From contig MEHQ01002486.1 in NCBI GenBank assembly GCA_008828725.1, positions 23,963 through 87,962 on the forward strand: a stretch of 64,000 bases of DNA. Reading direction: 5' to 3'. Positions 1 through 10,694 of the stretch are shown one piece after another (the first letter of the stretch is position 1; every line of letters begins with the position of its first letter). The notes beneath the pieces were generated by a model that saw nothing but the letters and a program-made list of their open reading frames with translations, was not told where the DNA came from and did not search any database. Source of the stretch: Saccharina japonica (Eukaryota > Sar > Phaeophyceae > Laminariales > Laminariaceae). Made by a program: the position numbers and the translations under genes.

Positions 1-205
1 AGATCTCGTCGTAGATCTCGACGTCGAGGCCTCGCGCGCGCGCTACGGCGCCGAGCGGGCGGATCAGCTAAGCCGGCGGTTGCAGGCGAGGCGGGGGCAC
101 GCCTCAGCGAAGAAATCGCGCGGAAAGGCGATCAGAGGCTGGAGATATCCGCAGACCTAAGGATGTGCATATGTGATAAGCGAACTAAGATATATAGATT
201 TATGG
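1..205. repeat. Left arm of a long inverted repeat (pair at 2903-3112)
   Basis: Read as reverse complement, 2903-3112 follows this segment closely: both carry the run around GGAGATATCCGCAGACCT, the GC-rich stretch GGCGGGGGCACGCCTCAGCG and the tail GTGATAAGCGAACTAA. The arms are clearly related but differ by substitutions and small indels. The match already exists at base 1, so the arm may extend outside the window. It could be the terminal repeat of a ~3.1-kb DNA element or two inverted copies of a short repeat. I found no transposase between the arms. Confidence 0.75.
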
Positions 206-890
206 GAGGTGTCCCCCTTTTTGTCAAATGCCCTATGTTTTATCCCAAAAAATGATATTTGGACAGCAGTAATACGCAGATATTTCATAACGTCGTATTT
301 ATGTAATACCAGTATACAACATGATATGCGTATCAGACAATATCGCATGTTGTATTAATAGTAGATTCTCGATTTGTCCTTGCGCCACTCCCCTAGGCAC
401 GTCCCGGAGGGGAACCTTGTATCATATATAGGTCGCTGAAGAATCGATCGGACCATAATCTGAAGCTCAAAAATCGACGCATACGTCGTAGGAAACGGCC
501 AAGATGTCAAAATGGCTACAAAATAGCTGTTTTACGGCCGGACCAGCTCGTATAAAGCAGTGTATGTAACGTACCGGTACTACTGTGAGATTGCCCACAG
601 GATCACCTGAGGAACTACTGGTGACTGCTGCTGCTGTGGGACAGCAGCAGTATATGGGCGTACGAGTATATATGAGCGCACGCGCATCCACCATCTGGTA
701 CGACAGCCAGTACACTCGTACATATTCTACCTGGTCCGATACAGCAGAGTACTCGTACTGTTTGTTGTATTCATACGACACAATCGTCCAGTCCACAAAA
801 CGGTTTGGAGTTTTCGATGGGGTGTTTTTACAAAGAAACGTGCCGACCTACATACCGCTGGCAAGTGACGCCTAACGCGGTTTAGCTCAC
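206..890. other. No convincing gene; probable downstream part of the PARP-finger gene
   Basis: This stretch lies downstream (minus strand) of the last recognisable zinc-finger exon. It contains GTAC-rich and CAG-rich simple sequence (about 580-740). A further exon may exist, but I could not identify one from domain homology. Confidence 0.4.
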
Positions 891-1700
891 CTTGGCGGCA
901 GAAAGAGAGCTCAGAGCCGGGGGAGCCATTCCAGTCTGTATCCACCTTCTGATCATTTCAACGTCGGCTGGTGAAACGTCTTGAATGCCCTCAAGCTCCA
1001 TCGGGCATGTGAGGTCATTCGGGGCGTTGATGCAGCAAAGGTGGAAGCCTTGGAACAGCATGTGCTGGTTGTGAGACTTGAAGATCATCTGCGACAGCAG
1101 GGCCGCAGAAAGCCACGTTGAATTCGGAGGACGAAGGGGAGCGACAACTTCAGCGGTGTACGAACAGCCGAGGGGGGGTGTGGCAGAGTTCACGGCGCGG
1201 CGTTTCCGCTATGATACGAGTACACTGCTGTACAAGTGCAACATCACACGTGATAAACCACACATAGAAAAGCAGGAAAGGTCGATAAATCGTACCGGTA
1301 GTAGAGTACCGGTACGTTTTCGGTTCCGATAAGAGCTGTACACAATACTTATACAGCAATAATGCCCCTCACAGAGACAACGAGGGAAGCTGTAGGTATA
1401 CTAACATCTTGCCATCATCACTGGACACACGTCCATCACCGCGGTGGCCGCGCGCGTGCTCGCGCGCAGCACACAAGCCGTGGCTGTGTAAACAATACAG
1501 TATTACCCCTGGTATCTCTCATTTTCACGCAATAATCGTATCTCGCATGTGTATCTCACCCCGAATCGAAGCTCCCCTTCAGCCAAGAACCCCTTGCAGC
1601 GCCTGCAGCGGTTGGTGCCCCTCCGAGACGCGTATGAAATTGTAACGCTGTCACACGTCCATGACGACTGCCGTTGTAAGTTGGCATTCTCTTTCTCCAT
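891..1700 (-). CDS. PARP-type zinc finger protein, two exons (partial gene model)
   Basis: Exon 1 is about 1700-1560 and exon 2 is 1088-891, both minus strand. Exon 1 starts at a possible ATG and carries ISYASRRGTNRCRRCKGF then LAEGELRFG, matching the first half of a zf-PARP finger (C-x2-C, then K/E-G-E-L-R-I/F-G). It ends at a GGG|GTGAGA donor. Exon 2 follows a TGTCGCAG|ATG acceptor and carries FQGFHLCCINAPND, the H-x2-C half, then MELEGIQDVSP, the usual V-x-V/L-x-G-F/I element after the finger. Joining across the 471-base intron keeps frame and puts 27 residues between the second Cys and the His; the family usually has about 28-30. Exon 2 ends at an AAG|GTGAGC donor, so more exons should follow below 891, but I did not find them. 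Such fingers bind DNA breaks in PARP1 and DNA ligase III. Which protein this is cannot be decided from one finger. The start codon is uncertain. Confidence 0.62.
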
Positions 1701-2221
1701 GACGTGCAGGTTCTGTCGCCCTCTCACGCTGCACCCCTTTGCTCCTCTCGGTTTACAACAACCACCTCTCACAAAGCTTGAAACTGAAATTATTGCAAAA
1801 TCCGTCTCGTCACCTCGATCTAGCGCGAGAGCAGGAACGTACTTGACGGGTCCAATCGCGCAAGCGGGAGGCGGGGATGTTTCTGTACCGAGGAGGGTAT
1901 GAAGTGGTAGTGACAGCGATACTGAAGCGCGTGCCTCTCACCATCGATCGATCTGACAGCAGCGCAGAGTAGTACTCCGATAGTGATGATCAACGACTAT
2001 CAAATTACGATGGTTTAACATCTTTTGACAGTCGCACACTTCAAGATGAGAAGAATCAGTTCTTCCCTTCGCATAGAAACATATCTGGAGAAATGTGAAA
2101 AAAACGCATTAATTGTTTGGCCAGCCAATCAAATGCAACCAAATACTCGTACTGCTGCTCATCATCATCGTCGGCTCTATATTCACTCGATCTTTCATGT
2201 TGTGACACGAATGATGATCTT
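1701..2221. other. No gene recognised
   Basis: Upstream side of the PARP-finger exons. I see no domain or repeat here. The promoter or 5' exons of that gene would be expected in this region but show no signature I can defend. Confidence 0.4.
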
Positions 2222-2868
2222 CGAAATTCCGTGCACCCAGCTGGGTGGAATTTTTTGGGACACCCAGTTTCTGTTATATTCCTGGTAGGTTTTACTACTA
2301 CTACTTCTGTGTACTCGAAGTGCATGCACCAAGAACCCGGATCCCACCACCGACACTTGGGATGACGGTTCGACGGTTCGCGCTTCGCGCTCTCGATTCA
2401 CGGTTCGCGCTTCGCGCGCACGGCCTCCGGCGGCTCCTGCGGAGGGCTGATTATATTTCTGCACCTTGTGGGTGGGAGCAGGGTGCCAAATGGGATCAGA
2501 TCCGGGTGGGATCAGGTCCGGGTGGAAGCAGGGTGCGAAGGGGGAGCAGGGTGTTACCGTGCTCCCACACGGACCTGATCCCACCCGGATATGATCCCAT
2601 TTGGCACCCTGCTCCCACCCACAAGGTGCAGATATATTATCAGCCCTCCGCAGGAGCCGCCGGAGGCCGTGAGCGCGAAGCGCGAACCGTAAATCGAGAG
2701 CGCGAAGCGCGAACCGTCCTCCCACGTATCGGTCGTGGATCAGGGTTCTTGGTGCACTACGAGTACACAGCAGTCAGTAAAAAACCTACTGGTATATAAC
2801 AGAAACTGGGTGTCCCAAAAAAATCCACCCAACTGGGTGCACGGATTTTTTTTGATCTTCGATCTTCT
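2222..2868. repeat. Large imperfect palindrome (foldback) centred near 2555
   Basis: The left half (GTGCACCCAGCTGGGTGG, then GGGACACCCAGTTTCTGT, then the GGTTCGCGCTTCGCGC repeats and GGTGGGAGCAGGGTGCCAAA) is repeated in reverse complement in the right half, in reverse order and with near-equal spacing. Arms are roughly 300 bp with almost no spacer. The inner part has short direct repeats of the CGCGCTTCGCG type. The structure resembles a foldback or MITE-type transposon nested inside the larger inverted repeat. I could not define a target duplication. Confidence 0.8.
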
Positions 2869-2902
2869 TCGTACTCTCTTTTCTCGTTTGTGTGACATAA
2901 AT

Positions 2903-3112
2903 CTATCGATGTTAGTTCGCTTATCACATATATACTGTATGCACATCCTGAGGTCTGCGGATATCTCCCGCCTCTGACCGCCTCTCCACGCGGTTTCTTC
3001 GCTGAGGCGTGCCCCCGCCTCGACCGTAGCGGCCGGCGCCGACGATACGCTCGCTCGGCGCCGCACGCCCCTTCGGGCGGCCTCAACGTCGGAATCTACG
3101 ACGAGTATCTCC
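2903..3112. repeat. Right arm of the long inverted repeat (pair at 1-205)
   Basis: Reverse complement of the left arm with scattered differences. The shared block runs from the GTTCGCTTATCAC end through the GC-rich segment to CTACGACGAG. Reading frames in the two arms encode related but frame-shifted peptides, so no shared protein can be claimed. Confidence 0.75.
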
Positions 3113-4087
3113 GCCATCTACGAGCGCTCTCTGCCCTCTCAGCGTTTTGACCCAAACGCCTCGCCACATAAATGATATTTTATCGTGATTTTTTCGGGGG
3201 CGTGCTTTCCGGCCTCCGGTGCCTGAGGGGGGTCGGCCGCCCTGCTAGCGCCGCCTTCGTGGGGACCTTTGCGGGCGAACGCAAGTCGGTATCTACGACA
3301 CATGTTTCGTACTCCCGGAACAAACACGCCGTCCAGGCTTCGTGGTGATAACGTACGAAACGTCTGCGAATCTCAGATACGCCGCTCACTGTTACTTTTT
3401 CGGAGAGAGGAGCAAGCCTGGCTCTGCATCGTGAACACAAGCGAGACCATGGCCAAAGCCGACTTTGGCGAGCGCAGGCGTGCAGACGAGGGGGGGGAAG
3501 GAGGGGGTTGGCCGGTTTCGCATCTCGCCGTCACGAGCGCGTAGAGGGAGCACGGTCGAACAAAGAGAGGTCGAGGGCTTGAAATTAACAAGGGTACTTT
3601 TGCAAGGACTCCGACAGGACTCTGGACGGAAGTATGAGGACTGTTGTACCATAAGTATCAAGTCTAAACGGTCCCTACATTCAAGCCCAGAGTGGTGCCA
3701 ACTTGAATTACAGATACAAAATAAGTCCCCGTGTCGGTGACTCGTCGAACGAGCTCAAATGGCATGCCCGTCAAGCGCGCCCGGAGACGACGGGGCTCTC
3801 TGAGACAAAGAGGACGGAGAGTCTCGGTACGCTCGAATCGGAGACGTGTCGGCGGAGGAAGGACGATCGGGGATACGAGGCTATTGAGAAAATCGCCTCA
3901 AAAACAATTTTCGCCTCGTGCTCAATACACTGGAGGGTTTCAAAATATAGAAATGGCATTTGCAAACGGGGATGGGGAAACACGTTTTTTTTTGTCTTTT
4001 TTTTTAACGTTTTTTATTTATTTTTTTCTTTGGGCGGAGGAGGCGCGTAGATGTATACGTGCATCGGGTACATATCGAAGACACATG
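3113..4087. other. No gene recognised; T-rich tract
   Basis: Several short reading frames overlap here but none shows a domain. A T-rich tract lies at about 3985-4031. Confidence 0.4.
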
Positions 4088-4091
4088 GGGG

Positions 4092-4115
4092 TTAGGGTTA
4101 GGGTTAGGGTTAGGG
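4092..4115 (+). repeat. Interstitial telomere-like repeat (TTAGGG)4
   Basis: Four perfect tandem TTAGGG units. The run is short and internal, so it is not a chromosome end. It suggests that TTAGGG may be the telomeric unit of this organism. Shorter runs occur at 55479-55496 and near 57730. Confidence 0.95.
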
Positions 4116-4117
4116 TC

Positions 4118-5515
4118 TAAAGTAGTGTTTTCGGCGTTTTTCTAAATATTCGGTCTCATAACACTGGAACCACACGCGGGCCACAACCAAGTCCCCGATT
4201 TCTATACTTCCTATATAATAATTCAGAATTGCGGTAAAGGCGACTCTATGTACCAGTACTACTGCTGTATGTACTACAACAGAACAGTACCTACCACGAG
4301 CTGTGTGAGCACAGTCCAAAGTAGGTGGGTCCAAAAGGATACCAGTATGTATGATGACCAGTATCAAAGATACACATGTAAGTCAGTTGTAACAACTGTT
4401 GTTTTGTTCCTGTTGTCGCCGTTTTGTTCGCCTGTTTCGAAGATGTGTAGGCCCACACCAGGCAGTGGGCAGAACTGCACCGCATACAATGCGCACGTGT
4501 CAGGTTTGTGACCAAGATACATACGAGCTGTACCCAGGATGTCCCCTGATGACCACAGCCCCCCCCCAGAGCGAACCCACAGGCCCAAAGGGACTTGGGG
4601 AAAACGAGAGCACACACGTATGAGGCCGTGTCTTAACTCCATTCGATAGCTTGGAATGGCTGGAACGGAACGAGACTATTCGCGTTCGTTCGTTCCATTC
4701 CATGCTGTTTTTGCGGTTTGTGTCCGATCGAATTTTTAGGCACCCGATCCTGGAACAGGCCGCAACAGAAAGTAACCCATGAAATTTGCCTCGGGACTGT
4801 GCAGCTGGACTCTAGGACAGGGGTACCGTCACGTAGGCAGCGAGTGCTCCTGGTACAAAGGATAGCTTCACACGCAAATAGAGCGCCTGGCATGCCTCAG
4901 ACCAAGCAGTGCTAGCCGTCCAAGTTGCACCCTCGGGCCAAATCTAGAAGTTATGATATCGCCGTCGCGGCTCGACGAGGTATCCTGGTGCTTCTGTGAA
5001 CATCGGTCCAGCGTTTTTGCTAGATATCTATCGCCACAATCTCGTTCGCCACCCGAATTTTTCCCTCGTGAGCCTCCTGTACAGGCCATGGCCGTATCGC
5101 GTGGCTCCTACCGCAGGCGAGACCTGTGGCGTCTGCACGTGCTCCATCGCGTGCTCCCATGTCATCTCATTTTGCCTCATGCCCTCGTGGGCCTCCCAGC
5201 AAATGTCGCAACCAGTTGCAACATTCCAGCACCAATCAACTGCCGTAAATCTCGTTCCAAGTGGGCCGTTCGGTTCTGCTGAACAAGGATTACTGTTTTG
5301 ACATATACGCTTCCTCTTTACAAATTTACAGACAGCTTGGAACGCTTGGAATCTGTTTGGTGTTTTTGTTTCTCGATATCCAATCAGCACCACTTTTTCA
5401 GGCAAATAATTTTACGTTCGTTCCGTTCCAATGCCCGCGAAGTGAAGTTAAGACACGCCCTGAGAGTACAGCAGCTGCTGCTGTAACTGCCCTCCCTTCA
5501 GGCGGTACAGGCGCA
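4118..5515. other. No gene recognised
   Basis: About 1.4 kb with short overlapping reading frames and no domain. It includes one block shared with 26.5 kb, listed separately. Confidence 0.4.
4538..4610 (+). repeat. Short dispersed repeat shared with 26539-26612
   Basis: The block containing GACCACAGCCCCCCCCC and GAGCGAACCCACAGGCCCAA recurs in the same orientation at 26539-26612 with a few changes. It is part of a larger repeat there. Confidence 0.8.
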
Positions 5516-5518
5516 GGC

Positions 5519-6590
5519 TAAATGACTTGATTTTGGTAAAGGGGGTCTGAAATGACTTGAATTTGTATGGGGGGTCTGAAATGACTTGAAATTGTATGGG
5601 GGGCCTGGATTGGCTTGATTTCGGTATGGTGGGTTTGAAATTACTTGAATTATGTATGGAGGGTCTGAAATGACTTGGTCTTTGTATAGGGGGTTGGCAA
5701 TTACTCGGTTTTTGTATAGTGGGTCTGGAAATGACTCGGTTTTTGTTAGAAGTGTCTGAAATTACTTGAAATTTATGGGGGGTCTAAAATGACTTGATTT
5801 TTGTATGGTGGGTTTGAAATGACTTGAAATTTTGAATCGGGGGTCTAAAATGACTTGGTTTTAGCATTGTTGTTCTGAAATGACTTGAAATTGTATGGGG
5901 TGTCTGAAATGACTTGAAATTGTATGGTGGGTCTGAAATTACTTGATTTTTGTATGGGGGGTCTGAAATTGCTTGATTTTTGTATGGCGGGTCTGAAATG
6001 ACTTGGTTTTTGTACATTGGGCTGGAAATGACTTGAAATTGTATAGGGGGTCTGAAATGACTTGATTTTTGTATGGTGGGTCTAAAATGACTTGAATTTG
6101 TATGGGGGGGTAAAAATAACTTGATTTTTGTACAGTGGGTCTGAAATGACTTGGTATTTGTATAGGGGGTTGGCAATGACTCGGTTTTTGTATAGTGGAT
6201 CTGGGAATGACTCGGTTTTTGTTAGAGGGGTCTGAAATTACTTGAAATTGTATGGGGAGTCTAAAATGACTTGATTTTTGTATGGTGGTTTTGAAATGAC
6301 TTGAAATTGTATCGGGGGTCTAAAATGCCTTGGTTTTTATATTGTTCTGAAATTACTTGAAATTGTATGGGGTGTCTGAAACGACTTGAAATTGTATGGT
6401 GGGCCTGAAATGACTTGATTTTTGTACGGGGGGTCTGAAATGACTTGATTTTTGTATGGGGGGTCTGAAATGACTTGATTTTTGTATGGGGGGTCTGAAA
6501 TGACTTGGTTTTTGTATAGTAGGCTGGAAATTACTTGAAATTGTATGGTGGGTCTGAAATGACTTGGTTTTTGTATGGTGGGTCTTTAAT
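5519..6590. repeat. Tandem array with ~30-bp unit, roughly 35 copies
   Basis: The unit is close to TCTGAAATGACTTGATTTTT followed by GTATGGGGGG, repeated with point changes and small indels over about 1.07 kb. Because the period is near 30, the minus strand reads as a degenerate 10-residue repeat (YKNQVISDPP type) over part of the array; the frame breaks elsewhere, so I do not call a gene. There are no unique spacers between units. It is a classic minisatellite. Confidence 0.95.
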
Positions 6591-7267
6591 CAAGTAAAAG
6601 GCCGACAGAAAAAAAGTGCCGACAGAAAAGTGCGGACAGAATCAACTGTTTAATCAAGTAAAAAAACGGTCGACGCTATGAGGGGTCCCTATCACGAGAG
6701 CCTTGGTCAAAACTAGAAACTCGCATTCGCTCGTAATAAATGTGATCCTGCTGCTGCTTTTACACGGAATAATATTGATCGAACCTTGATCGAACCCAAG
6801 ATCCACTTTTTGCTGTGAGTTTTGCACAACAAGATTTCTGCGTAACGCGCAACGCTCAGATGAAGAAAGCGATTCCAAGACGTTTGATTCAACAGCTAAT
6901 AATCTATAGTATAAGCGTTTCGTTCGGCAGGATATTTCTGGGAATTTTACAGCTCACTAATAGTGTGGTCGGATTTGGGGTCAGGGATTTGTTAATAGTC
7001 CTATAATAAATATACGAATACCATTCATACGAAGTAAAGAATAAAAGATACGAACAAAAGATCATGGGGCGTCTGTTGGTCTATACTGACATACCAGGCA
7101 CACACATATATATATTATGCTGACGTACGTATTCTCGCCCAGAATACGCTCACCGCAATATGTAATACTCGCACGCACCTATGGCTATGACGGTAAATAT
7201 GGGCTATGACGGTAAACAAAACGTCATATCGTAGCCCATATAGACTCGCACCGTACGATATAGTATA
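6591..7267. other. No gene recognised
   Basis: AT-rich sequence following the minisatellite. No domain, repeat or RNA gene is evident. Confidence 0.4.
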
Positions 7268-7311
7268 CTAGGGAATAAAAGACCCTCCCGCCCCCCACGG
7301 CGGTAGGGCCA
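7268..7311 (-). mobile_element. Helitron-like 3' terminus, copy 1
   Basis: Read on the minus strand the segment is a GC-rich hairpin (GGCCCTACCGCC, loop GTGGG, then a near-complementary arm), 11 further bases ending in CTAG, then a flanking T. Helitron 3' ends have a hairpin 10-12 bases before CTRR and insert between A and T, so the three features fit. The same signature recurs at 37789-37831 and 41639-41681. The element would extend to higher coordinates. Its 5' TC end is not identified and no Rep/helicase is present. Confidence 0.5.
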
Positions 7312-7604
7312 TAGTAGGATTGCACTCCCAAATACTGTACTTCGTACGAAGACTACTCGTACTGAAATACTCTCAGTAACACCAGTGTGTGATCCTGAGA
7401 TGATATCGGAATTATACGAGACAGACATATTTATCGTCTGATCGTCTGATACGCCAGACGGCTACCAACTTCGTACAACCCGAGTGTGCACGTACAGAGT
7501 TCCACACGTGTACTGCTGTGTTCCTACGCCTCTCTCTCTGCTGTACACAGAATGCGTTCATACGATCGTCATGAGTTTTTTTCAGGTACGTATATACCAG
7601 TATC

Positions 7605-7871
7605 ATGCAATGTACTCGAAAGACGCTGGTTTCAATGGCATTCGGTGAAAGCGGTGGAAGACGACGAGGACCGGATGTATGTGCCAAAGCGCAGGAGGTG
7701 GTTGATGCAGAAACACATGCGTATTTTGAAGAGTGCGTCGCAAACGAATGTACTCGAAAGACGCTGGTTTCAATGGCATTCGGTAAAAGCGGTGGAAGAC
7801 GATGAGGACCGGATGTGCCAAAGCACAGGAGGTGGTTGATGCAGAAACACATGCGTATTTTGAAGAGTGAC
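7605..7871 (+). repeat. Two-copy tandem duplication of ~135 bp
   Basis: The block from ACTCGAAAGACGCTGGTTTC to CATGCGTATTTTGAAGAGTG occurs twice in direct tandem with a handful of substitutions and a 4-base difference. The copies stay open in more than one frame, but the second copy closes the better-looking frame with a stop, so no product is claimed. It may be a captured gene fragment inside the putative Helitron. Confidence 0.9.
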
Positions 7872-8010
7872 GAGGGAGCTTACAAAAGGTGATTTTTGAG
7901 TGCGTGGTGGTTTTGTTAAAAAAAACAAGTTGGTATTAAAGACAATACTCTAATGAAGTTGTTATTTGGGCATCACGCTGTCTATATATAATTAGTAAAA
8001 TTAGAGTCCG

Positions 8011-8412
8011 GTGGGAGGATCTCCCAGGGCGCCGGGGAGGAGAACAGAGAACGGGACGCGCCCCCGTGCCTTCCCTGGCGACACCACAGGTGGAGTGGTG
8101 TGCGGGGTCTGCGGTGTAACGCTTCAGCTCGGGCACCGGGCAGTACGTTTTCCATGTGGGCAAGGACGCCACGTGCTCCACGCTCGTTGTGTGATTGAGG
8201 CCCTTGCGAGAGGCGCGGCTCCGGCACCACTCCGCTGCCCAGCGGTCGACTGTAGAGTCCTGTATCCAAGACGGGACGCACTGGAGGCAGCGGTCCAAGC
8301 CGGCCCGGGGCTTCGCGATCGGGCAGCGCGGATGGGAGGGGGGACCATAGGCGACGAGGATCTACGTAGCCGGGGGCTTGGTACGGATGGAACCAGAATA
8401 GCCTGGACATAG
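8011..8412 (+). pseudogene. RING-like zinc finger, N-terminal part of a LINE ORF
   Basis: A frame without a good ATG encodes ~133 residues with C31-x2-C34, C49-x4-H54-x2-H57-x2-C60 and C76-x4-C81. The spacing is close to RING-H2 but not canonical in the second and last ligand pairs. The frame stops at 8412, and the LINE reverse-transcriptase reading continues immediately in another frame. I read it as the amino-terminal domain of the same retroelement ORF, separated by a frameshift. What the finger does for the element is unknown; nucleic-acid or ubiquitin-ligase roles are both possible. Confidence 0.6.
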
Positions 8413-10443
8413 GGCCACCACTCGATGCCGTTTCCTTGGACGACCTGGGGCAACGTTTCGCAACCGGAAAAAAGGTACAGCCGCAGCTGGCAGGAGCACA
8501 CGCGCGCCTGAGTGTTCATGTGCTTGGCATCCTCAACCACGCTATGGGAGAGCACCGGCCGAACCGGGACTCGGCGACGCCCAACTCGCTCCTGCGCGAG
8601 ATTAAGTTATGGTACCTCATGCCAGCCCTGCTCCACTCACCGGACGGCCGGATCAAGAGGCGACAGAGATTCGCGTTGGTGGAGAGCGGGGACATAGGGC
8701 TCCCATGGCTGATAGCGTACACCAGGAGAGGAGACTTGAGACAACGGGATGCCGCCCAGGAAGCTTTGGAGGAGGCAAAGCTGGAACGAGCGTCATCGGC
8801 GTGTCGCTACGCGGGAGGGGTCAAAGTGGCAGCACGCAACCTTCTGGCAGAGCCACGATCAGCAGGGAACGAGGAGACGTGGAACACACTGACGGCCAAG
8901 TCCCCCCCCGAAGACCACGCCGCCGTGTCCGCGGCGGCGGCGGCGGCAGTGCTGGCGAGCGCCACCGAGGTAGAAGATGGAAATGGTCCCCCGTGGCGCC
9001 CGGACGATCAGCACGCCTCCGAAGTTCTCTTCAACGTCATCAGCTCCCGCAGCGCCCTCTCAGGCCCCGGAAACGACGGTCAACGATTTGCTCATCTGCA
9101 TCCATTATCCATTCCGACATCGGGAGGGAGGAGTACGGAAGGGGCATGACAGCCTTCTGGCGGAGAATCGTCGACGAGCCAGACGCGTTCCCGCCAGAAT
9201 TCTGGCAACTCTTCTTGCAGTCGAGCCTCACTGCGTTGGGGGGGGAATGCCGGCCGGTCTGCGTAGGCATGACATAGAGGAGGCTCATCACCGCAGGGGC
9301 TATGCGACAGTGGCGGCCGCGGTTGAAGGAGGTACACCGAGAGGTGAGGCAGTTTGGGGTCGCCGTACCCGGCGGAGTGGAACATGTGGGACTGAGGGCT
9401 AGGACGCTACACGAGACGGGCAACTGGCTCGTTCTCACGGACTGCTCCAACGCCTTCAACACCGTCAAAAGGACGGCGGTGCTAGAAGAGGTGGCAAACT
9501 GCGTGCCAGCACTCACGCCGTTAGTAGCCAAGTGCTACGGCACAAGACCAGCCGACGTGTTTTTCCGGATGGACTCAGGGGAGACCAGGAAAATCGCTTG
9601 CTCGAGTGGTGTCCAGCAAGGGGACCCCATGGGACCGGCAATGTTCTGCCTGGCGTTGCGACCGGGGCTGAAGCGGCTCCGACAGGAATTCGAGGGAGAA
9701 GGCGTGGAAGCCTTCGCATACATGGACGATGTCTCTCTCGGCCTTTCGGGGATCACGGCCAACACGGTTAGAGCATTCGCCTTCCTCCGGCGAGAGCTAG
9801 ATGACATCGGCATGGTGGTCAACCCCGCCAAAACAGTGGCACTACCACCCAAACGGCACGCCCCGACGGTGGAGGAGATTTCGCTCCTGGAAAGCGTTGA
9901 CGTCCGCATCGCAGACGACGGAGGAGTGACGGTGGTAGGTGTCCCGATCGGTATGGAAGAATACGTGAGGGGGCGAGCAATGGAGGGAGTGAGGGATGGA
10001 GGCGCGGACCGCCTTGCGCGCTGCCTCGCCAACATACCCGATAGACAAGCAGCGGCCCTCATCGCCGTCGAATCTCTCGGGCAACGGACGAGCTACCTCG
10101 AAAGGGCTCTGGACCCGGGGCTGTCCCTCGAAGCGTGTAGAAGGGCAAACAACGGGGCGTAGTGGGCGTACGAGAAAATCCTCGAGCTACCAGGAGCGGC
10201 GGAGGGACAGTCGTTTTTCCAGGAGGGGGGTCCGGATAGTCGGCTGACTCTCAAACCTTACCAGCAGGCCCAACCAAGCACGCCTTTCTACCGGAGCGGG
10301 AGGGTTAGGGCTGCCGTCGACAGAAGCGAGGCGAATGTTTGCCTCAATTGGGAGCAGGGTGCGGATTCTGCCGGAGGTTCTAGGGGACCTCACAGGCCCG
10401 CTATTAATAGGAGACAAAGTAAGAAGGGGGATCAACGTTGAAG
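8412..10443 (+). pseudogene. Non-LTR (LINE) reverse transcriptase, decayed
   Basis: The first part (to about 9098) has LWYLMPALLHSPDG and LPWLIAYTRRGD, typical of the region before the RT fingers, then SGPGNDGQRFAHL. A frameshift near 9100 leads to SIIHSDIGREEY and FWQLFLQSSLTALGG. An in-frame TAG at about 9275 sits where a Trp codon would fit. The catalytic core follows in the same frame: LTDCSNAFNTVKR (motif A), SSGVQQGDPMGPAMFC (motif B), FAYMDDVSLGL (motif C with the DD pair) and VNPAKTVALP. A second TAG at 10160-10162 interrupts the C-terminal part, which can be followed in frame to about 10440. There is no endonuclease domain in view; the copy may be 5' truncated at about 8000. It must once have encoded target-primed reverse transcription, but with two stops and two frameshifts it is inactive. 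Confidence 0.88.
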
Positions 10444-10694
10444 CTCATGCTGCAAATTGTCGGATGGCAAAGACGATAATAACAATAATTAATAGATATA
10501 CGAGTAGAACAGTTTTTTTTTTCGCAAGATATTTCGTTTTTTCTTTATGGGGGACCCATTCAGAACTGAAAATGGTCCCACACTAATTCCAAGTAGTTTT
10601 TACCCAAATACGTGGGACCAGTTCTTAAGGGGTTAAGGGAACTCAATTTTTCCGCGCCAAAAAAATAAATAAAAATAAAATCATTCGTCAATGG
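10444..10694. other. LINE flank; no gene
   Basis: AT-rich sequence after the LINE. The stretch around CCTTAACCCCTTAAGAAC (minus strand, about 10617-10638) resembles a DNA-transposon end, but no partner end was found. Confidence 0.3.

Noticed and set aside
4092..4115. Chromosome end
   Set aside because: Only four TTAGGG units with ordinary sequence on both sides.
5519..6590. CRISPR-like array
   Set aside because: Units adjoin with no unique spacers, vary in length, and the context is eukaryotic; it is a minisatellite.
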